Shown: positions 23,750 to 32,846, counted from the stretch's first letter. The stretch: DNA of 34,464 nt from Alphaproteobacteria bacterium (GCA_022825235.1 JAJDYI010000031.1:1-34464), one strand, 5' to 3'. Numbers and translations: made by a program. The notes: generated by a model from the sequence alone, not told the origin.

Positions 23750-24190
23750 ATGCCGAGTTTTACGGCCGACGCTGGTCGATTCCTATGGCTGCCGATCAAC
23801 GGCGTCGTTGCAGCGGTGGTGCTCGCGAGGCGCCGCTGGCGTGATCGTCCTGCCTTCGATCCCGCGCGGACCAGCGGCCTGCGTGCCGCCGTTATCCTGC
23901 TGGCCGGTATCGCCGTTCCGGCAGCCGGCCAGGCGGAATGGCGGACCCTGCAGCGCACGACGTTTTGCCGTGACCATCAGGAGTTCACGAGCGCCCTCGC
24001 CCGGCTGCACGGCGAGACCCGGGCCTGGTGGGGCGTCAGCGACGACGGGAAGGCGGTCGTGGAATTGCACTGGTCACCGGAGAGCGGTTCCTGGACGCTG
24101 CTGCGGGTCGAGCACGACGGCGTTGCGTGCGCACTGGCAGCCGGCGAGTCGGGCGCGCTCGAGTTCCGCACGGAGAGCGAACAGCCATGA
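23750..24190 (+). CDS. Unknown protein with internal signal-peptide-like segment
   Basis: The 146-residue frame starts with ATG after a GAGGAG site. A hydrophobic segment (about 43-62, LRAAVILLAGIAVPAAGQA) resembles a signal peptide but lies late, so the true start could be downstream. The remainder (CRDHQEFTSAL, then WWGVSDDGKAVVELHWSPESGSWTLLRVEHDGVACALAAGES as a block at about 92-134) resembles small periplasmic proteins of unknown function common in alphaproteobacteria. Two Cys could pair. It overlaps the acyl-CoA synthetase start (ATGA), which supports a shared transcript. Confidence 0.55.
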   Translation: MPSFTADAGRFLWLPINGVVAAVVLARRRWRDRPAFDPARTSGLRAAVILLAGIAVPAAGQAEWRTLQRTTFCRDHQEFTSALARLHGETRAWWGVSDDGKAVVELHWSPESGSWTLLRVEHDGVACALAAGESGALEFRTESEQP

Positions 24191-25830
24191 GCCCCCCGTC
24201 AGCAGCGCATCCCCATGCGGACGGCCTGCCGCGCCGGCCGGTGAACCACCAGCCCCTCACGCCGCTGTGGTTCCTGCTGCGAAGCGCGGATGTCTTTCCC
24301 CAGCGGCGCGCCTGGGTGCATGGGCGCCGCTCCGCCACGTATGCGGAATGCCTGGCGCGGTGCCGCCGCGTTGCGTCCTGGCTCCAGGCGGCGGGAATCC
24401 GGCCGGGCGACACGGTGGCCGCGCTGCTCCCGAACACGCCGGCAATGCTCGAATGCCACTACGCAGTGCCGATGTCGGGTGCCGTGCTGAACACGATCAA
24501 CACCCGTCTTGATGCGGCAACGGTCGGCTACATCCTGCAGCACGGCGGCGCCCGGCTGATGCTGGCTGACACCGAGTACCGCGGACTCGTCAAGGCGGCC
24601 CTCGCGGACATCCCGGCAGCCGAGCGGCCGCGCGTGATCTGGTCGGCGGATTCCGAGGGCCCGGCCCCGCAGCCGGTCGGCACCGACTACGAAGACATCG
24701 CCGGCGCCGGCACGCCGGTGCACGGCATGCGCATGCCGGACGATGAGTGGGAGGCCATTAGCCTCAATTACACGTCGGGCACCACCGGCCATCCGAAGGG
24801 CGTGGTCTATCACCACCGCGGCGCCTACCTCACCGCGGTGAACAACCAGCTGGTCTGGGAACTCGGCCACTATCCCGTCTACCTGTGGACGCTGCCGATG
24901 TTCCACTGCAACGGCTGGTGTTTCCCGTGGACCGTCACTGCCCTCGGCGGCACGCACGTCTGTCTGCGCCGGGTGGAGGGCGACGCGATCCTCGAAGCCA
25001 TCCACACGCGCGGGGTGACGCATTTCTGCGGCGCCCCCATCATCCTTGCCACCGTCACCGAGGCCGCCGCCCGGCTCACCGAACCGCTCCCCCGCTCCGT
25101 CCGGGTGATGACGGCGGCGGCACCACCACCCGCGACCGTGATCGAGGCGATGCAGGCCAAGGGCTTCCACATCACGCACGTGTACGGCCTCACGGAGACC
25201 TACGGACCAGCCGTGGTGTGCGCCTGGCAGGAGGAGTGGGCGGACTTGCCGGCCGCGGAGCAGGCGCAGCGCAAGGCCAGGCAGGGCGTCCGATACCCTT
25301 CCCTTGAGGGGCTTCAGGTCATGGATACCGGGCGCCTCGAACCCGTGCCCCGGGACGGCGCAGCGCTAGGCGAGGTGATGATGCGCGGCAATATCGTCAT
25401 GAAGGGATACCTGCGGAACCAGGAAGCGACCGATGCGGCCTTCGAAGGCGAATGGTTCCACACCGGCGACCTCGCGGTGGCGCATCCGGACGGCTATATT
25501 GAACTGAAGGACCGGTCGAAGGACATCATCATCTCGGGCGGCGAGAATATCTCGTCCATCGAGGTCGAGAACGCGCTCTACCGGCACCCGGGTGTTGCCG
25601 CCGCAGCTGTCGTTGCCCGGCCCGACGCCAAGTGGGGGGAAACGCCGTGCGCGTTCGTGGAACTCCGGGAGGACGCGGGAACTGTCTCCGAGGCGGAGCT
25701 CATCGCCTTCTGCAGGGAAAAGCTTGCCCACTTCAAGGCGCCGAAGACCGTGATCTTCGGCGCGCTGCCGAAGACTTCGACCGGCAAGATCCAAAAATTC
25801 GCGCTGCGCGAGCGGGCCCGGGCTCTCTGA
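24187..25830 (+). CDS. AMP-forming acyl-CoA synthetase
   Basis: This 547-residue ANL-family enzyme activates a carboxylic acid to an acyl-adenylate and then to the CoA thioester. Motifs in order: TSGTTGHPKG at 196-205 (phosphate loop), MFHCNGWCFPWTVTALGGTHV (acyl pocket), YGLTETYGP, GEWFHTGDLA, DRSKDIIISGGENISSIEVEN, and PKTSTGKIQK with the catalytic Lys534. The pocket sequence is of the medium- or branched-chain type, as in methylmercaptopropionate-CoA ligase (DmdB) and plant AAE enzymes, so short/medium acids are likelier than long-chain fatty acids. Start ATG overlaps the previous stop. Confidence 0.9.
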   Translation: MSPPSAAHPHADGLPRRPVNHQPLTPLWFLLRSADVFPQRRAWVHGRRSATYAECLARCRRVASWLQAAGIRPGDTVAALLPNTPAMLECHYAVPMSGAVLNTINTRLDAATVGYILQHGGARLMLADTEYRGLVKAALADIPAAERPRVIWSADSEGPAPQPVGTDYEDIAGAGTPVHGMRMPDDEWEAISLNYTSGTTGHPKGVVYHHRGAYLTAVNNQLVWELGHYPVYLWTLPMFHCNGWCFPWTVTALGGTHVCLRRVEGDAILEAIHTRGVTHFCGAPIILATVTEAAARLTEPLPRSVRVMTAAAPPPATVIEAMQAKGFHITHVYGLTETYGPAVVCAWQEEWADLPAAEQAQRKARQGVRYPSLEGLQVMDTGRLEPVPRDGAALGEVMMRGNIVMKGYLRNQEATDAAFEGEWFHTGDLAVAHPDGYIELKDRSKDIIISGGENISSIEVENALYRHPGVAAAAVVARPDAKWGETPCAFVELREDAGTVSEAELIAFCREKLAHFKAPKTVIFGALPKTSTGKIQKFALRERARAL

Positions 25831-25849
25831 TCGACCGCCAGGTGGTCCG

Positions 25850-26659
25850 GTGACGCGCTACCGCCTCACCCTCGAGTACGATGGCTCCCGCTTCCGGGGC
25901 TGGCAGCGTCAGGCCACGGGGCTCTCCGTCCAGGCCGCCCTTGAGGCGGCGGTCGCCGCTTACGCCGGCGAAACGGTGGCCGTGCAGGGAAGCGGCCGGA
26001 CGGACACCGGCGTACATGCGCTCGGCCAGGTCGCGCACTTCGATCTCGCGCGTCCGCGCCCGCCCGAATCCGTCCGCATGGGGCTCAACTACCACCTTGC
26101 CCGGATCGCCGGCGGCGCCGTGGTCGTGTTGGCCTGCAGCGAGGCCGCCCCCGAGTTCCACGCCCGGTTCTCGACCGTCGAGCGCAGCTACCTGTACCGG
26201 ATCCTGACCCGGCCCTCGCCGCCGGCGTTCGGACGGGATCACGTCTGGTGGATGCCCCGCGCGCTCGATGCCGCCGCGATGGCGGCCGCCGCGCGGCCGC
26301 TCGTCGGCTTCCACGACTTTACGAGTTACCGGGCAGCGGGCTGTCAGGCGAACTCGGCGCTACGCACGCTGACGGAGTTGTCGGTGGCGCGGAGCGGGCC
26401 CGAGGTCACCGTGCGCGCCCGGGCCCCGTCGTTTCTCTACCGGCAGGTCCGGATCCTCGTGGGGACGCTGGTCGAGGTCGGGCTTGGGCGCGCTGGCGCG
26501 GACGCTCCCGCCCGTGCGCTGGCCGCCCGGAGCCGGGCGGCAGCAGGACCCACGGCACCGGCGCGCGGCCTCTATTTCAAAGCGGCGATCTGCGCCGGCG
26601 ACCGATCTCCGATTGACCGGAATGGGCACGCACTTGCCGCCTTGGATCAAAATCTGTAA
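25850..26659 (+). CDS. truA: tRNA pseudouridine synthase A
   Basis: TruA converts uridines 38-40 of the tRNA anticodon arm to pseudouridine. The 269 residues contain YDGSRFRGWQRQ, the catalytic GSGRTDTGVHALGQ with Asp52, FHARFSTVERSYLYRI and FLYRQVRILVGTLVEVG. Start is a GTG at 25850, 19 bases after the acyl-CoA synthetase. The domain ends near GLYFKAAIC; the last 20 residues (about 249-269) extend beyond the usual end and look unstructured. Confidence 0.95.
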   Translation: MTRYRLTLEYDGSRFRGWQRQATGLSVQAALEAAVAAYAGETVAVQGSGRTDTGVHALGQVAHFDLARPRPPESVRMGLNYHLARIAGGAVVVLACSEAAPEFHARFSTVERSYLYRILTRPSPPAFGRDHVWWMPRALDAAAMAAAARPLVGFHDFTSYRAAGCQANSALRTLTELSVARSGPEVTVRARAPSFLYRQVRILVGTLVEVGLGRAGADAPARALAARSRAAAGPTAPARGLYFKAAICAGDRSPIDRNGHALAALDQNL

Positions 26660-26797
26660 TAATTCCGTGCTTTTTCGCCCGTACGGCGACGTGTTAAGGT
26701 TCGCCATACTGCCCGGACTGTGCGGCTGCCTACATCGGCGGCCGTTCGGACAGGCGGCGGCCTGAAAGGGCGATTCAATGGAGGGAGTAGACAGGTC

Positions 26798-27850
26798 ATG
26801 AAGAAACTTGTCGCATTGACGGCGGCGCTCGCCGTCACAGGCTGGGCAGCTTCCGCGAGCGCGGAATGTGGACCCGATAGTTGGGGCGACTGCGTCGGCA
26901 AGCCGTGGGTTGACGGCGACGTGATGGACACCCCCTTGGGCTCCAAGTGGTGGCCGCACCCGCTCTGGGGCGAAGGCGATGAAGCCGGCTCCACGAACTG
27001 GTACTCGCAGCCCGAGGTTGTGATGCGTGCCCTTGCGCAGATCAGTGAAGGCAAGGCCATGAAGATCGGGCACGACTACGTGAGCGGCATGCCGCTGTTC
27101 GGCGAGCGGAAGTTCTCGCTCCGGATCCCCGGCACACCGACTGGCGGGGCCTTCGGCGCGAACCAGATCATGTGGAACGACGAGTTCCTGTCCACGGAAA
27201 TCGGCCAGGTCGGCACCCAGTTCGATGGTCTCGGCCACATCGGTGTCCAGGTCGGCGCGGTCGGCGACAAGACCGAGATGCGTTGGTACAACGGCTTCAC
27301 CGCGCAGCAGATGGGGAACCCCTACGGGCTGAACTTCCTCGGCAGCGAAAAGCTCAACCCGATCATCGCGCGCGGCATCCTGCTCGACATCGCGGCGGTC
27401 CGTGACACCCCGATGGAAAAGGGTGACGTCGTGACCATGGCTGACGTCAATGCCGCCCTCGAGGCGCAGGGCATGGCCGACTACGAGCCCATGGCTGGCG
27501 ACGCCATCCTGATCCGGACCGGATGGGAACGGCACTGGGAAAACCCGCCGGCGTTCAACGACGGCTGCCCCGGCATCGGCATGGAAGTCGCCCGCTGGAT
27601 CGCCGAGACCGTCCAGGCCGGCGTGACCGGCTTCGACACGTGGCCGGGCGACGCGGTCCCGAACCCGGACCCCGCGTGCGCCTTCTGCGTCCACACGTAC
27701 CTGCAGACCAGGCACGGAATCGTGAATCAGGAGAACCTGAAGCTGTCCGTCCTGGCGGATGCAGGCGTCTACCAGTTCGCGTACTTCTACAGCCCGGTAC
27801 CCGTCAAGGGCGCGACGGGCTCGATCGGCTCGCCGGTCGCGATCTGGTAA
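26798..27850 (+). CDS. Exported cyclase-family (kynurenine-formamidase-like) protein
   Basis: The 350-residue product has a signal peptide (1-22, ending ASA) and the PF04199 cyclase fold seen in kynurenine formamidases and isatin hydrolases. The metal-binding signature HxGTHxDxxxH appears as Q137-VGT-Q141-F-D143-GLG-H147: two His ligands are Gln, Asp143 and His147 remain. Other family parts are present (ILLDIAAVRD, GDAILIRTGWERHW, HTYLQTRHGIVNQENL). A metal site may be altered or use other ligands; some subfamilies do carry such Gln residues. The ATG at 26798 follows a GGAGGGAG stretch at a distance, and a strong terminator follows the gene. Confidence 0.82.
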   Translation: MKKLVALTAALAVTGWAASASAECGPDSWGDCVGKPWVDGDVMDTPLGSKWWPHPLWGEGDEAGSTNWYSQPEVVMRALAQISEGKAMKIGHDYVSGMPLFGERKFSLRIPGTPTGGAFGANQIMWNDEFLSTEIGQVGTQFDGLGHIGVQVGAVGDKTEMRWYNGFTAQQMGNPYGLNFLGSEKLNPIIARGILLDIAAVRDTPMEKGDVVTMADVNAALEAQGMADYEPMAGDAILIRTGWERHWENPPAFNDGCPGIGMEVARWIAETVQAGVTGFDTWPGDAVPNPDPACAFCVHTYLQTRHGIVNQENLKLSVLADAGVYQFAYFYSPVPVKGATGSIGSPVAIW

Positions 27851-27888
27851 AGGCCATCGGCGCGCCTCGGCGCGTCTGAACGGCTGTC

Positions 27889-27927
27889 GAGACCATGGCC
27901 GGGCTTGCCCGGCCATGGTCTCTCTTT
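27889..27927 (+). terminator. Strong rho-independent terminator after the cyclase gene
   Basis: A perfect 16-bp stem (GAGACCATGGCCGGGC at 27889-27904 with its complement at 27907-27922) around a two-base loop is followed by TCTTT. It lies 39 bases after the cyclase stop and ends that transcript before the next small gene. Confidence 0.88.
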
Positions 27928-27947
27928 ACATGCTTGGAGAGATGGCC

Positions 27948-28295
27948 ATGCGCACATTCACGGACGTCTCGCGAGCGTTGCGCCGGGGGATGCTGGGGAT
28001 GCTGATCGCGACCCTCGGCTCCATGACCGCAGTCGCACCGGCAAGCGCGTTCACGGTCACCAATTCCGACCCGCAGCTCCGGGCGAAGGTGTCCATCAAT
28101 TACTGGCTCCGGTGGGTCAAGGCCGGCGAGAGCGTCGTGTTCATCCCCGAAGCCTTCCCCGTAACGGTCTACGTCCAGTTTCCTGAAGGCACCCTGACGT
28201 GCGAGGTGACCAGCAACTCGGACCACATCGAGCTGACGGGGGACGAGTGCCTCGTGAACGGGGAACCGGCAGGTCAAACCACCTTGCGGTTCTGA
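27948..28295 (+). CDS. Small exported protein of unknown function
   Basis: The ATG at 27948 has GGAGAG six bases upstream and gives 115 residues; two upstream in-frame ATGs are less well placed. A signal peptide (about 1-32, LGMLIATLGSMTAVAPASA) precedes a mature part of about 83 residues, FTVTNSDPQLRAKVSINYWL to AGQTTLRF, predicted mostly beta, with two Cys that could pair (in TLTCEVTSN and GDECLVNG). I recognise no family. It starts just after the terminator and about 80 bases before hisB, so it is probably transcribed separately. Confidence 0.65.
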   Translation: MRTFTDVSRALRRGMLGMLIATLGSMTAVAPASAFTVTNSDPQLRAKVSINYWLRWVKAGESVVFIPEAFPVTVYVQFPEGTLTCEVTSNSDHIELTGDECLVNGEPAGQTTLRF

Positions 28296-28376
28296 CGGTC
28301 GGGGACCGGCAGGACACTCATCATCGAGGAGCGCGGACGACGGCACACGGACTCGTGCCGGTTCGCGACATGTCGC

Positions 28377-28991
28377 ATGCGCACCGCCAGCGTAGAACGA
28401 TCGACCGGTGAGACCTCGATACGGGTGACCGCGTCGCTGGACGGCACCGGCAAACGCAGCGTTGCCACCGGCATCGGGTTCCTCGACCACATGCTGGAAC
28501 AGCTCGCCAAGCACAGCCTGATCGACCTCGAAGTCGCCGCCGACGGCGACCTGCACATCGATGGCCATCACACCACCGAGGACACGGGGTACGCGGTCGG
28601 GCGGGCAGTGGCCGACGCGCTAGGAGACCGCCGCGGTATCCGCAGGTTTGGTCACGCACTGATTCCCATGGACGAGACGCTGTCCCGGGTGGTCGTCGAC
28701 CTGTCGGGACGTCCGTACCTGGTCTGGAAGGTCGCGTTCACGCAAAACCGGCTCGGCGAAATGGATACCGAGCTCTTTCGGGAGTGGTTCCAGGCGTTCG
28801 CGCAGGCCGCCGGCTGCAACCTGCACGTCGAAAATCTGTACGGCGTCAACAACCACCACGTGATCGAATCCTGCTTCAAGGGATTGGCGCGCAGCCTGCG
28901 CGAGGCCGTCCGGGTGGACCCGGCGGCAGCCGGCGAGATCCCGTCAACCAAGGGCGTCCTGCGGAACGACGCCCGATCCGGGGCAGCGTAG
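28377..28991 (+). CDS. hisB: Imidazoleglycerol-phosphate dehydratase
   Basis: HisB carries out step six of histidine synthesis, dehydrating IGP to imidazole acetol phosphate. The 204-residue monofunctional form has both repeats of the fold, with the Mn-binding segments [10 protein letters not shown] at about 62-71 and [12 protein letters not shown] at 157-168, and the GFLDHML segment at 34-40. It is the first gene of the histidine cluster, 30 bases before hisH. No attenuator with a His-rich leader peptide is visible upstream. Confidence 0.96.
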   Translation: MRTASVERSTGETSIRVTASLDGTGKRSVATGIGFLDHMLEQLAKHSLIDLEVAADGDLHIDGHHTTEDTGYAVGRAVADALGDRRGIRRFGHALIPMDETLSRVVVDLSGRPYLVWKVAFTQNRLGEMDTELFREWFQAFAQAAGCNLHVENLYGVNNHHVIESCFKGLARSLREAVRVDPAAAGEIPSTKGVLRNDARSGAA

Positions 28992-29021
28992 TCGCGGCAT
29001 CACAGCAACACCGGTACGACC

Positions 29022-29660
29022 ATGATCACCGCCATCATCGACTACGGATCGGGCAACCTGCGCTCGGTGGCCAAGGCATTCGAGCGCGTCCTCCGGACGG
29101 ACGCGCGCGATGCCGAGGTGGCCGTGACGGGGGACCCGGCCGTCGTCCGCAGGGCCGATCGCATCGTCCTGCCGGGCGTTGGGGCCTTCGCCGATTGCAT
29201 GCGGGGTCTCCGGCAGATTGCCGGCATGACCGAGACCCTGCAGCGTCGGGTGATCGACGACGCCGTCCCGTTTCTCGGAATCTGCGTCGGCATGCAGATG
29301 ATGAGCCGGGAAAGTGAGGAACACGGGCGGCACGCCGGGCTCGGGTGGATCCCGGCAAGCGTCGCCCGGATGGCCCCGGCACCGGGTTACCGTATCCCGC
29401 ACATGGGCTGGAACGAACTTCTCGACGTGGCTCCCCACCCGGTGTTTGCCGGTCTCGAGCCGCATGCGCACGCGTACTTCGTCCACAGTTACGCGGTCCA
29501 CGCCGACTGGCCGGAACACGTCGCCGCGCGCACCTGCCACGGCGGACCGGTCGTCGCGGCGCTCGCACGGGACAATCTGATCGGTACCCAGTTCCATCCG
29601 GAGAAGAGCCAGGCCATCGGCCTGCGCATGCTCGCCAACTTCATCCGGTGGACGCCGTGA
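29022..29660 (+). CDS. hisH: Glutaminase subunit of imidazole glycerol phosphate synthase
   Basis: HisH hydrolyses glutamine and channels ammonia to HisF. The 212-residue class I amidotransferase has IIDYGSGNLRSV at the N-terminus and the triad Cys88 (FLGICVGMQ), His192 and Glu194 (GTQFHPEKSQ). The partner hisF is three genes downstream. Its stop overlaps the start of a GNAT gene (GTGA). Confidence 0.96.
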   Translation: MITAIIDYGSGNLRSVAKAFERVLRTDARDAEVAVTGDPAVVRRADRIVLPGVGAFADCMRGLRQIAGMTETLQRRVIDDAVPFLGICVGMQMMSRESEEHGRHAGLGWIPASVARMAPAPGYRIPHMGWNELLDVAPHPVFAGLEPHAHAYFVHSYAVHADWPEHVAARTCHGGPVVAALARDNLIGTQFHPEKSQAIGLRMLANFIRWTP

Positions 29661-30175
29661 GCGACGCCGCCACCGACATCATCGAGCGGTTCCGCCCGGG
29701 GGAACTCGCCGAGCTGTGCGATGCGACCCGGAAGGCGCTCGACGACGGCATCGGCTTCGGGTGGGTCTCGATGCCTTCGGACGAGCGGCTCGAGGCCTAC
29801 TGGAAGGGTGTCCTTGTGGTGCCTCACCGGACCCTGATCGTCGCCCGGTACCGGGGGGTCATCGCAGGGTCGGTCCAGGTCGTCCGGCCGGTCACCCGCG
29901 ACGAGGCCCGCGCGTTCTCGGCTTCGATCGATACCCACTTCGTTGCGCCTTGGGCACGCGGGCACGGCCTGGCGGGCGCCCTGCTGGATCACGCGGAACG
30001 GCAGGCCGCGGCGGCGGGCTTCACGCAGATCTGCCTGGATGTACGGGTGACCCAGCAGCGCGCCATCCGGTTGTACGAAGCAAACGGGTACGAACGCTGG
30101 GGGACGCTTCCCGACTATCACCAGGTGGGCAACAAGATGATTGCGGGACACTTCTACCGAAAGAAGATCTCGTGA
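29657..30175 (+). CDS. GNAT acetyltransferase inside the his operon
   Basis: The 172-residue product has the GNAT fold: a beta strand LIVARYRGVIAGSVQVVRP, the acetyl-CoA pyrophosphate loop RGHGLAG at 101-107, and the C-terminal RLYEANGYERWG. It overlaps hisH upstream and hisA downstream by four bases each, so it is translated with the histidine enzymes. Such an extra ORF between hisH and hisA has been seen in some other alphaproteobacterial his clusters. Its substrate is unknown; no histidine pathway step requires acetylation. Confidence 0.85.
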   Translation: MSDAATDIIERFRPGELAELCDATRKALDDGIGFGWVSMPSDERLEAYWKGVLVVPHRTLIVARYRGVIAGSVQVVRPVTRDEARAFSASIDTHFVAPWARGHGLAGALLDHAERQAAAAGFTQICLDVRVTQQRAIRLYEANGYERWGTLPDYHQVGNKMIAGHFYRKKIS

Positions 30176-30897
30176 ACCTCTATCCTGCCATCGACCTCAA
30201 AGACGGACGGTGCGTGCGCCTGGAGCGGGGCGATCCTGGGCGCGCAACCGTGTTCGGCGACGAACCGGCGGAACAGGCGCGGCGCTTCGAGGATGCCGGG
30301 TGCACGTGGCTGCACGTCGTCGATCTGGACGGCGCGTTCGTCGGCGGATCGCCCAACGCCGAGGCCATCGCGGCGGTGTTGGAAACCACGTCGATGCGGG
30401 TCCAGCTCGGGGGAGGAATCCGGTCCGCGGCCGCCGCCGCGGCGTGGCTGGATGCCGGGGTGGAGCGCGTCGTGCTTGGAACCATTGCCGTGACCGACCC
30501 GGGCAGCGCGCGCGCGATCTGCCGCGCCCACCCCGGCCGGGTCGCCGTGGCGGCGGACGCGCGCGCGGGCCAGATCGCGATCGAGGGCTGGGCGCACACG
30601 ACCGACGTCGACATCGAATCCTTCGTCGGCCGTGCCGCCGATTTCGGAGCCGCTGCGGTGATCCACACCGACATCTCGCGCGACGGCGTCCTGCAGGGCG
30701 TAAACATTCCCGAACTGCGCCGCGTGGCGAAGGCCAGCCCCGTTCCCGTCGTGGCGTCCGGCGGCGTCGCCGCCACCGCCGACCTCGAGCGGATCAAGGC
30801 GCTGGACGAAGCCAACATCGATGGCGTCATCGTCGGCCGCGCCTTCTACGAGGGACGACTTGATGTGCACCAGGCTGCCCGGCTCCTGGCCGCCTGA
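30172..30897 (+). CDS. hisA: Phosphoribosyl-formimino-AICAR-phosphate isomerase
   Basis: HisA isomerises ProFAR to PRFAR, step four of histidine synthesis. The 241-residue (beta/alpha)8 barrel has the catalytic Asp8 in PAIDLKDGRCVRL and Asp129 in VAVAADAR, and phosphate-binding loops GGGIR and the second-half SGGVAA. Start is GTG at 30172, overlapping the GNAT stop. HisF follows 3 bases downstream. The clear first- and second-half symmetry with HisF is as usual. Confidence 0.96.
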   Translation: MNLYPAIDLKDGRCVRLERGDPGRATVFGDEPAEQARRFEDAGCTWLHVVDLDGAFVGGSPNAEAIAAVLETTSMRVQLGGGIRSAAAAAAWLDAGVERVVLGTIAVTDPGSARAICRAHPGRVAVAADARAGQIAIEGWAHTTDVDIESFVGRAADFGAAAVIHTDISRDGVLQGVNIPELRRVAKASPVPVVASGGVAATADLERIKALDEANIDGVIVGRAFYEGRLDVHQAARLLAA

Positions 30898-30900
30898 GCC

Positions 30901-31683
30901 GTGCTGAAGGTCCGGATCATTCCCTGTCTCGACGTGAAGAACGGTCGCGTCGTCAAGGGAACCAATTTCGTCAACCTGCAGGATGCGGGCGACCCGGTCG
31001 AGCAGGCGCAGCTCTACGACTCGCAGGGGGCCGACGAGCTCTGCTTCCTCGATATCACCGCCTCGCACGAGGATCGCGGCATTCTGCTCGATGTCGTCCG
31101 CCGGACCGCCGAAAAATGTTTCGTGCCAATGACCGTGGGAGGCGGGGTTCGGACCATCAACGACATCCGGCGACTCCTGCTGGCGGGCGCCGACAAGGTT
31201 TCGATCAATACTGCCGCCATTCGAGATCCTGACCTCGTGGCCCGCGCCGCGGAGAAGTTCGGATCGCAATGCATCGTGGTGGCGATCGATGCCAAGCGCA
31301 GCGGCGATGGCTTCGAGATCTTCACCCACGGTGGCCGGCGACCGACCGGCATCGACGCCGTGCAGTGGGCCCGCCGGGTCACCGGCATGGGGGCTGGCGA
31401 GATCCTGCTGACGTCGATGGATCGAGACGGCACCCGGAACGGGTTCGACATCGAACTCACCCGGGCGGTCAGTGATGCCGTCGATGTGCCCGTCATCGCC
31501 TCCGGCGGCGCCGGTTCGGCCGCCCACTTGGCGGAGGCGGTGCGCGAGGGAGGCGCGAGCGCTGTTCTGGCGGCTTCGATCTTCCACTACGGTGACACCG
31601 CTATCGCCGATGTACGGCGGGCGCTCAGGGCCGACGGCATTCCCGTTCGGCCGGAAGTGCCCGCTGCGGAGGAACAAGCATGA
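30901..31683 (+). CDS. hisF: Cyclase subunit of imidazole glycerol phosphate synthase
   Basis: HisF uses ammonia from HisH to close the imidazole ring, producing IGP and AICAR. The 260-residue barrel has Asp11 in [15 protein letters not shown] and Asp130 in VVAIDAKR, and the phosphate loops TVGGGVR and ASGGAGS. Start is GTG at 30901. Its stop overlaps the hisI start (ATGA). Confidence 0.97.
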   Translation: MLKVRIIPCLDVKNGRVVKGTNFVNLQDAGDPVEQAQLYDSQGADELCFLDITASHEDRGILLDVVRRTAEKCFVPMTVGGGVRTINDIRRLLLAGADKVSINTAAIRDPDLVARAAEKFGSQCIVVAIDAKRSGDGFEIFTHGGRRPTGIDAVQWARRVTGMGAGEILLTSMDRDGTRNGFDIELTRAVSDAVDVPVIASGGAGSAAHLAEAVREGGASAVLAASIFHYGDTAIADVRRALRADGIPVRPEVPAAEEQA

Positions 31684-32051
31684 GTCTGATGGACGTGGTG
31701 CACTTCAACGCGGATGGACTCGTTCCGGTCGTCGCCCAGCAGCACGACACGGGCGAAGTGCTGATGCTGGCGTGGATGGACCGCGCGGCGCTTGACGCCA
31801 CGTTGGCCACCGGCCGGGTCACGTATTTCTCGCGCAGCCGGCAGTCCGCCTGGGTCAAGGGCGAAACCTCTGGACACGTCCAGCGGCTGATGGACCTGCG
31901 GGTGGACTGTGACGGCGACACCTTGCTTGCGCTGGTCGACCAGACGGGACCAGCCTGCCACATCGGTGCACGATCATGTTTTTTCCGGGCGTTCCGGGAC
32001 GCCGTGGCAACCGACATCCGACCCTCCGTGGAAGGCAAGACCGATGGCTGA
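31680..32051 (+). CDS. hisI: Phosphoribosyl-AMP cyclohydrolase
   Basis: HisI opens the purine ring of phosphoribosyl-AMP, step three of the pathway. The 123-residue protein has [28 protein letters not shown], the Mg/Zn site DCDGDT and the Zn-binding Cys/His in ACHIG and SCFF. It is not fused to HisE, unlike the HisIE enzymes of enterics. It overlaps hisF by 4 bases and hisE by 8. Confidence 0.95.
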   Translation: MSLMDVVHFNADGLVPVVAQQHDTGEVLMLAWMDRAALDATLATGRVTYFSRSRQSAWVKGETSGHVQRLMDLRVDCDGDTLLALVDQTGPACHIGARSCFFRAFRDAVATDIRPSVEGKTDG

Positions 32052-32415
32052 TCAACCCGCGACGCTGGCTGCGGCCCTCGGAGACCTGTGGCAAACCATC
32101 GGCGCTCGCGCCCGTGCAGGGGACGCGGGATCCTCGTACACCGCACGCCTGCTGGCGGGCGGGGTGGACCGGGTGGCGCAGAAGGTCGGCGAGGAGGCAA
32201 CCGAGACGGTCATCGCCGGCGTCCGCCGTGACCCGGACGCGGTCGTGACCGAGAGCGCCGACCTCCTCTACCACCTGCTGGTGCTTTGGCAGTCCGCCGG
32301 CGTGGAGCCGGGAGCGGTGGCCGCCGAGCTGGCCAAACGCGCCCATCATTCGTCCGATGATCGAACGAGCCGGCGCGGCCACGAGCACCAATCCTCATCC
32401 GGAGGGAAGGGCTGA
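32044..32415 (+). CDS. hisE: Phosphoribosyl-ATP pyrophosphatase
   Basis: HisE removes pyrophosphate from phosphoribosyl-ATP, step two of the pathway. The 123-residue all-alpha protein has the MazG-like metal motif [14 protein letters not shown] at 46-59 and [13 protein letters not shown]. After residue 100 there is a polar tail ([18 protein letters not shown] and so on) not typical of the family, with several His. The start at 32044 overlaps hisI by 8 bases; the stop shares a base with the hinT ATG (TGATG). Confidence 0.94.
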   Translation: MADQPATLAAALGDLWQTIGARARAGDAGSSYTARLLAGGVDRVAQKVGEEATETVIAGVRRDPDAVVTESADLLYHLLVLWQSAGVEPGAVAAELAKRAHHSSDDRTSRRGHEHQSSSGGKG

Positions 32416-32798
32416 TGAACGCGGCAGGACACGTGTACGACGACAGCAACGTCTTTGCGCGCATTGTCCGGGGGGAGCTCCCCTGTGACAAAGTCTTCGA
32501 AGATGAACACACGCTGGCCTTTCGGGACATCCAGCCGCAGACCCGTGTGCACATCCTCGTCATTCCGAAGGGACGCTATGTGTCCATGGCCGATTTCTCG
32601 TCCCGTGCCACGGGCCCGGAAATCGAGTCCCTGATCCGCGCGATCGGCCAGGTTGCGCGCGATGCGGGTATCGAGGCAGACGGCTACCGGTTCCTTTCGA
32701 ACCACGGGGAACACGCCTACCAGGAGGTGCCGCACTTCCACGTGCACGTGTTCGGGGGAGAGCAGCTCGGCCGCATGATCAAGCCGCCCGGACGCTGA
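32415..32798 (+). CDS. hinT: HinT-type histidine triad nucleotide-binding protein
   Basis: HinT is a purine nucleoside phosphoramidase. The 127 residues include FARIVRGELPCDKVFEDEH, the hydrophobic core HILVIPK, and the catalytic triad H107-F-H109-V-H111 in PHFHVHVFGG. It overlaps the hisE stop and ends the his operon. Phosphoribosyl-AMP and AICAR-related chemistry upstream makes a housekeeping link plausible, but co-transcription with hisE is simply common in this class. Confidence 0.94.
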   Translation: MNAAGHVYDDSNVFARIVRGELPCDKVFEDEHTLAFRDIQPQTRVHILVIPKGRYVSMADFSSRATGPEIESLIRAIGQVARDAGIEADGYRFLSNHGEHAYQEVPHFHVHVFGGEQLGRMIKPPGR

Positions 32799-32803
32799 GC
32801 ACC

Positions 32804-32819
32804 CCGGTGCGATCACCGG
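32804..32819. terminator. Hairpin between convergent hinT and TPR gene
   Basis: CCGGTG and CACCGG form a 6-bp stem with loop CGAT in the 48-base gap between convergent stops. No T-tract follows on either strand, so it would be a weak terminator. Confidence 0.35.
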
Positions 32820-32846
32820 CTGCTGACCTGGAATGGCCGGTACCGT

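Noticed and set aside
28296-28376. Histidine attenuator upstream of hisB
   Set aside because: No leader peptide with a run of His codons and no competing strong hairpins were found.
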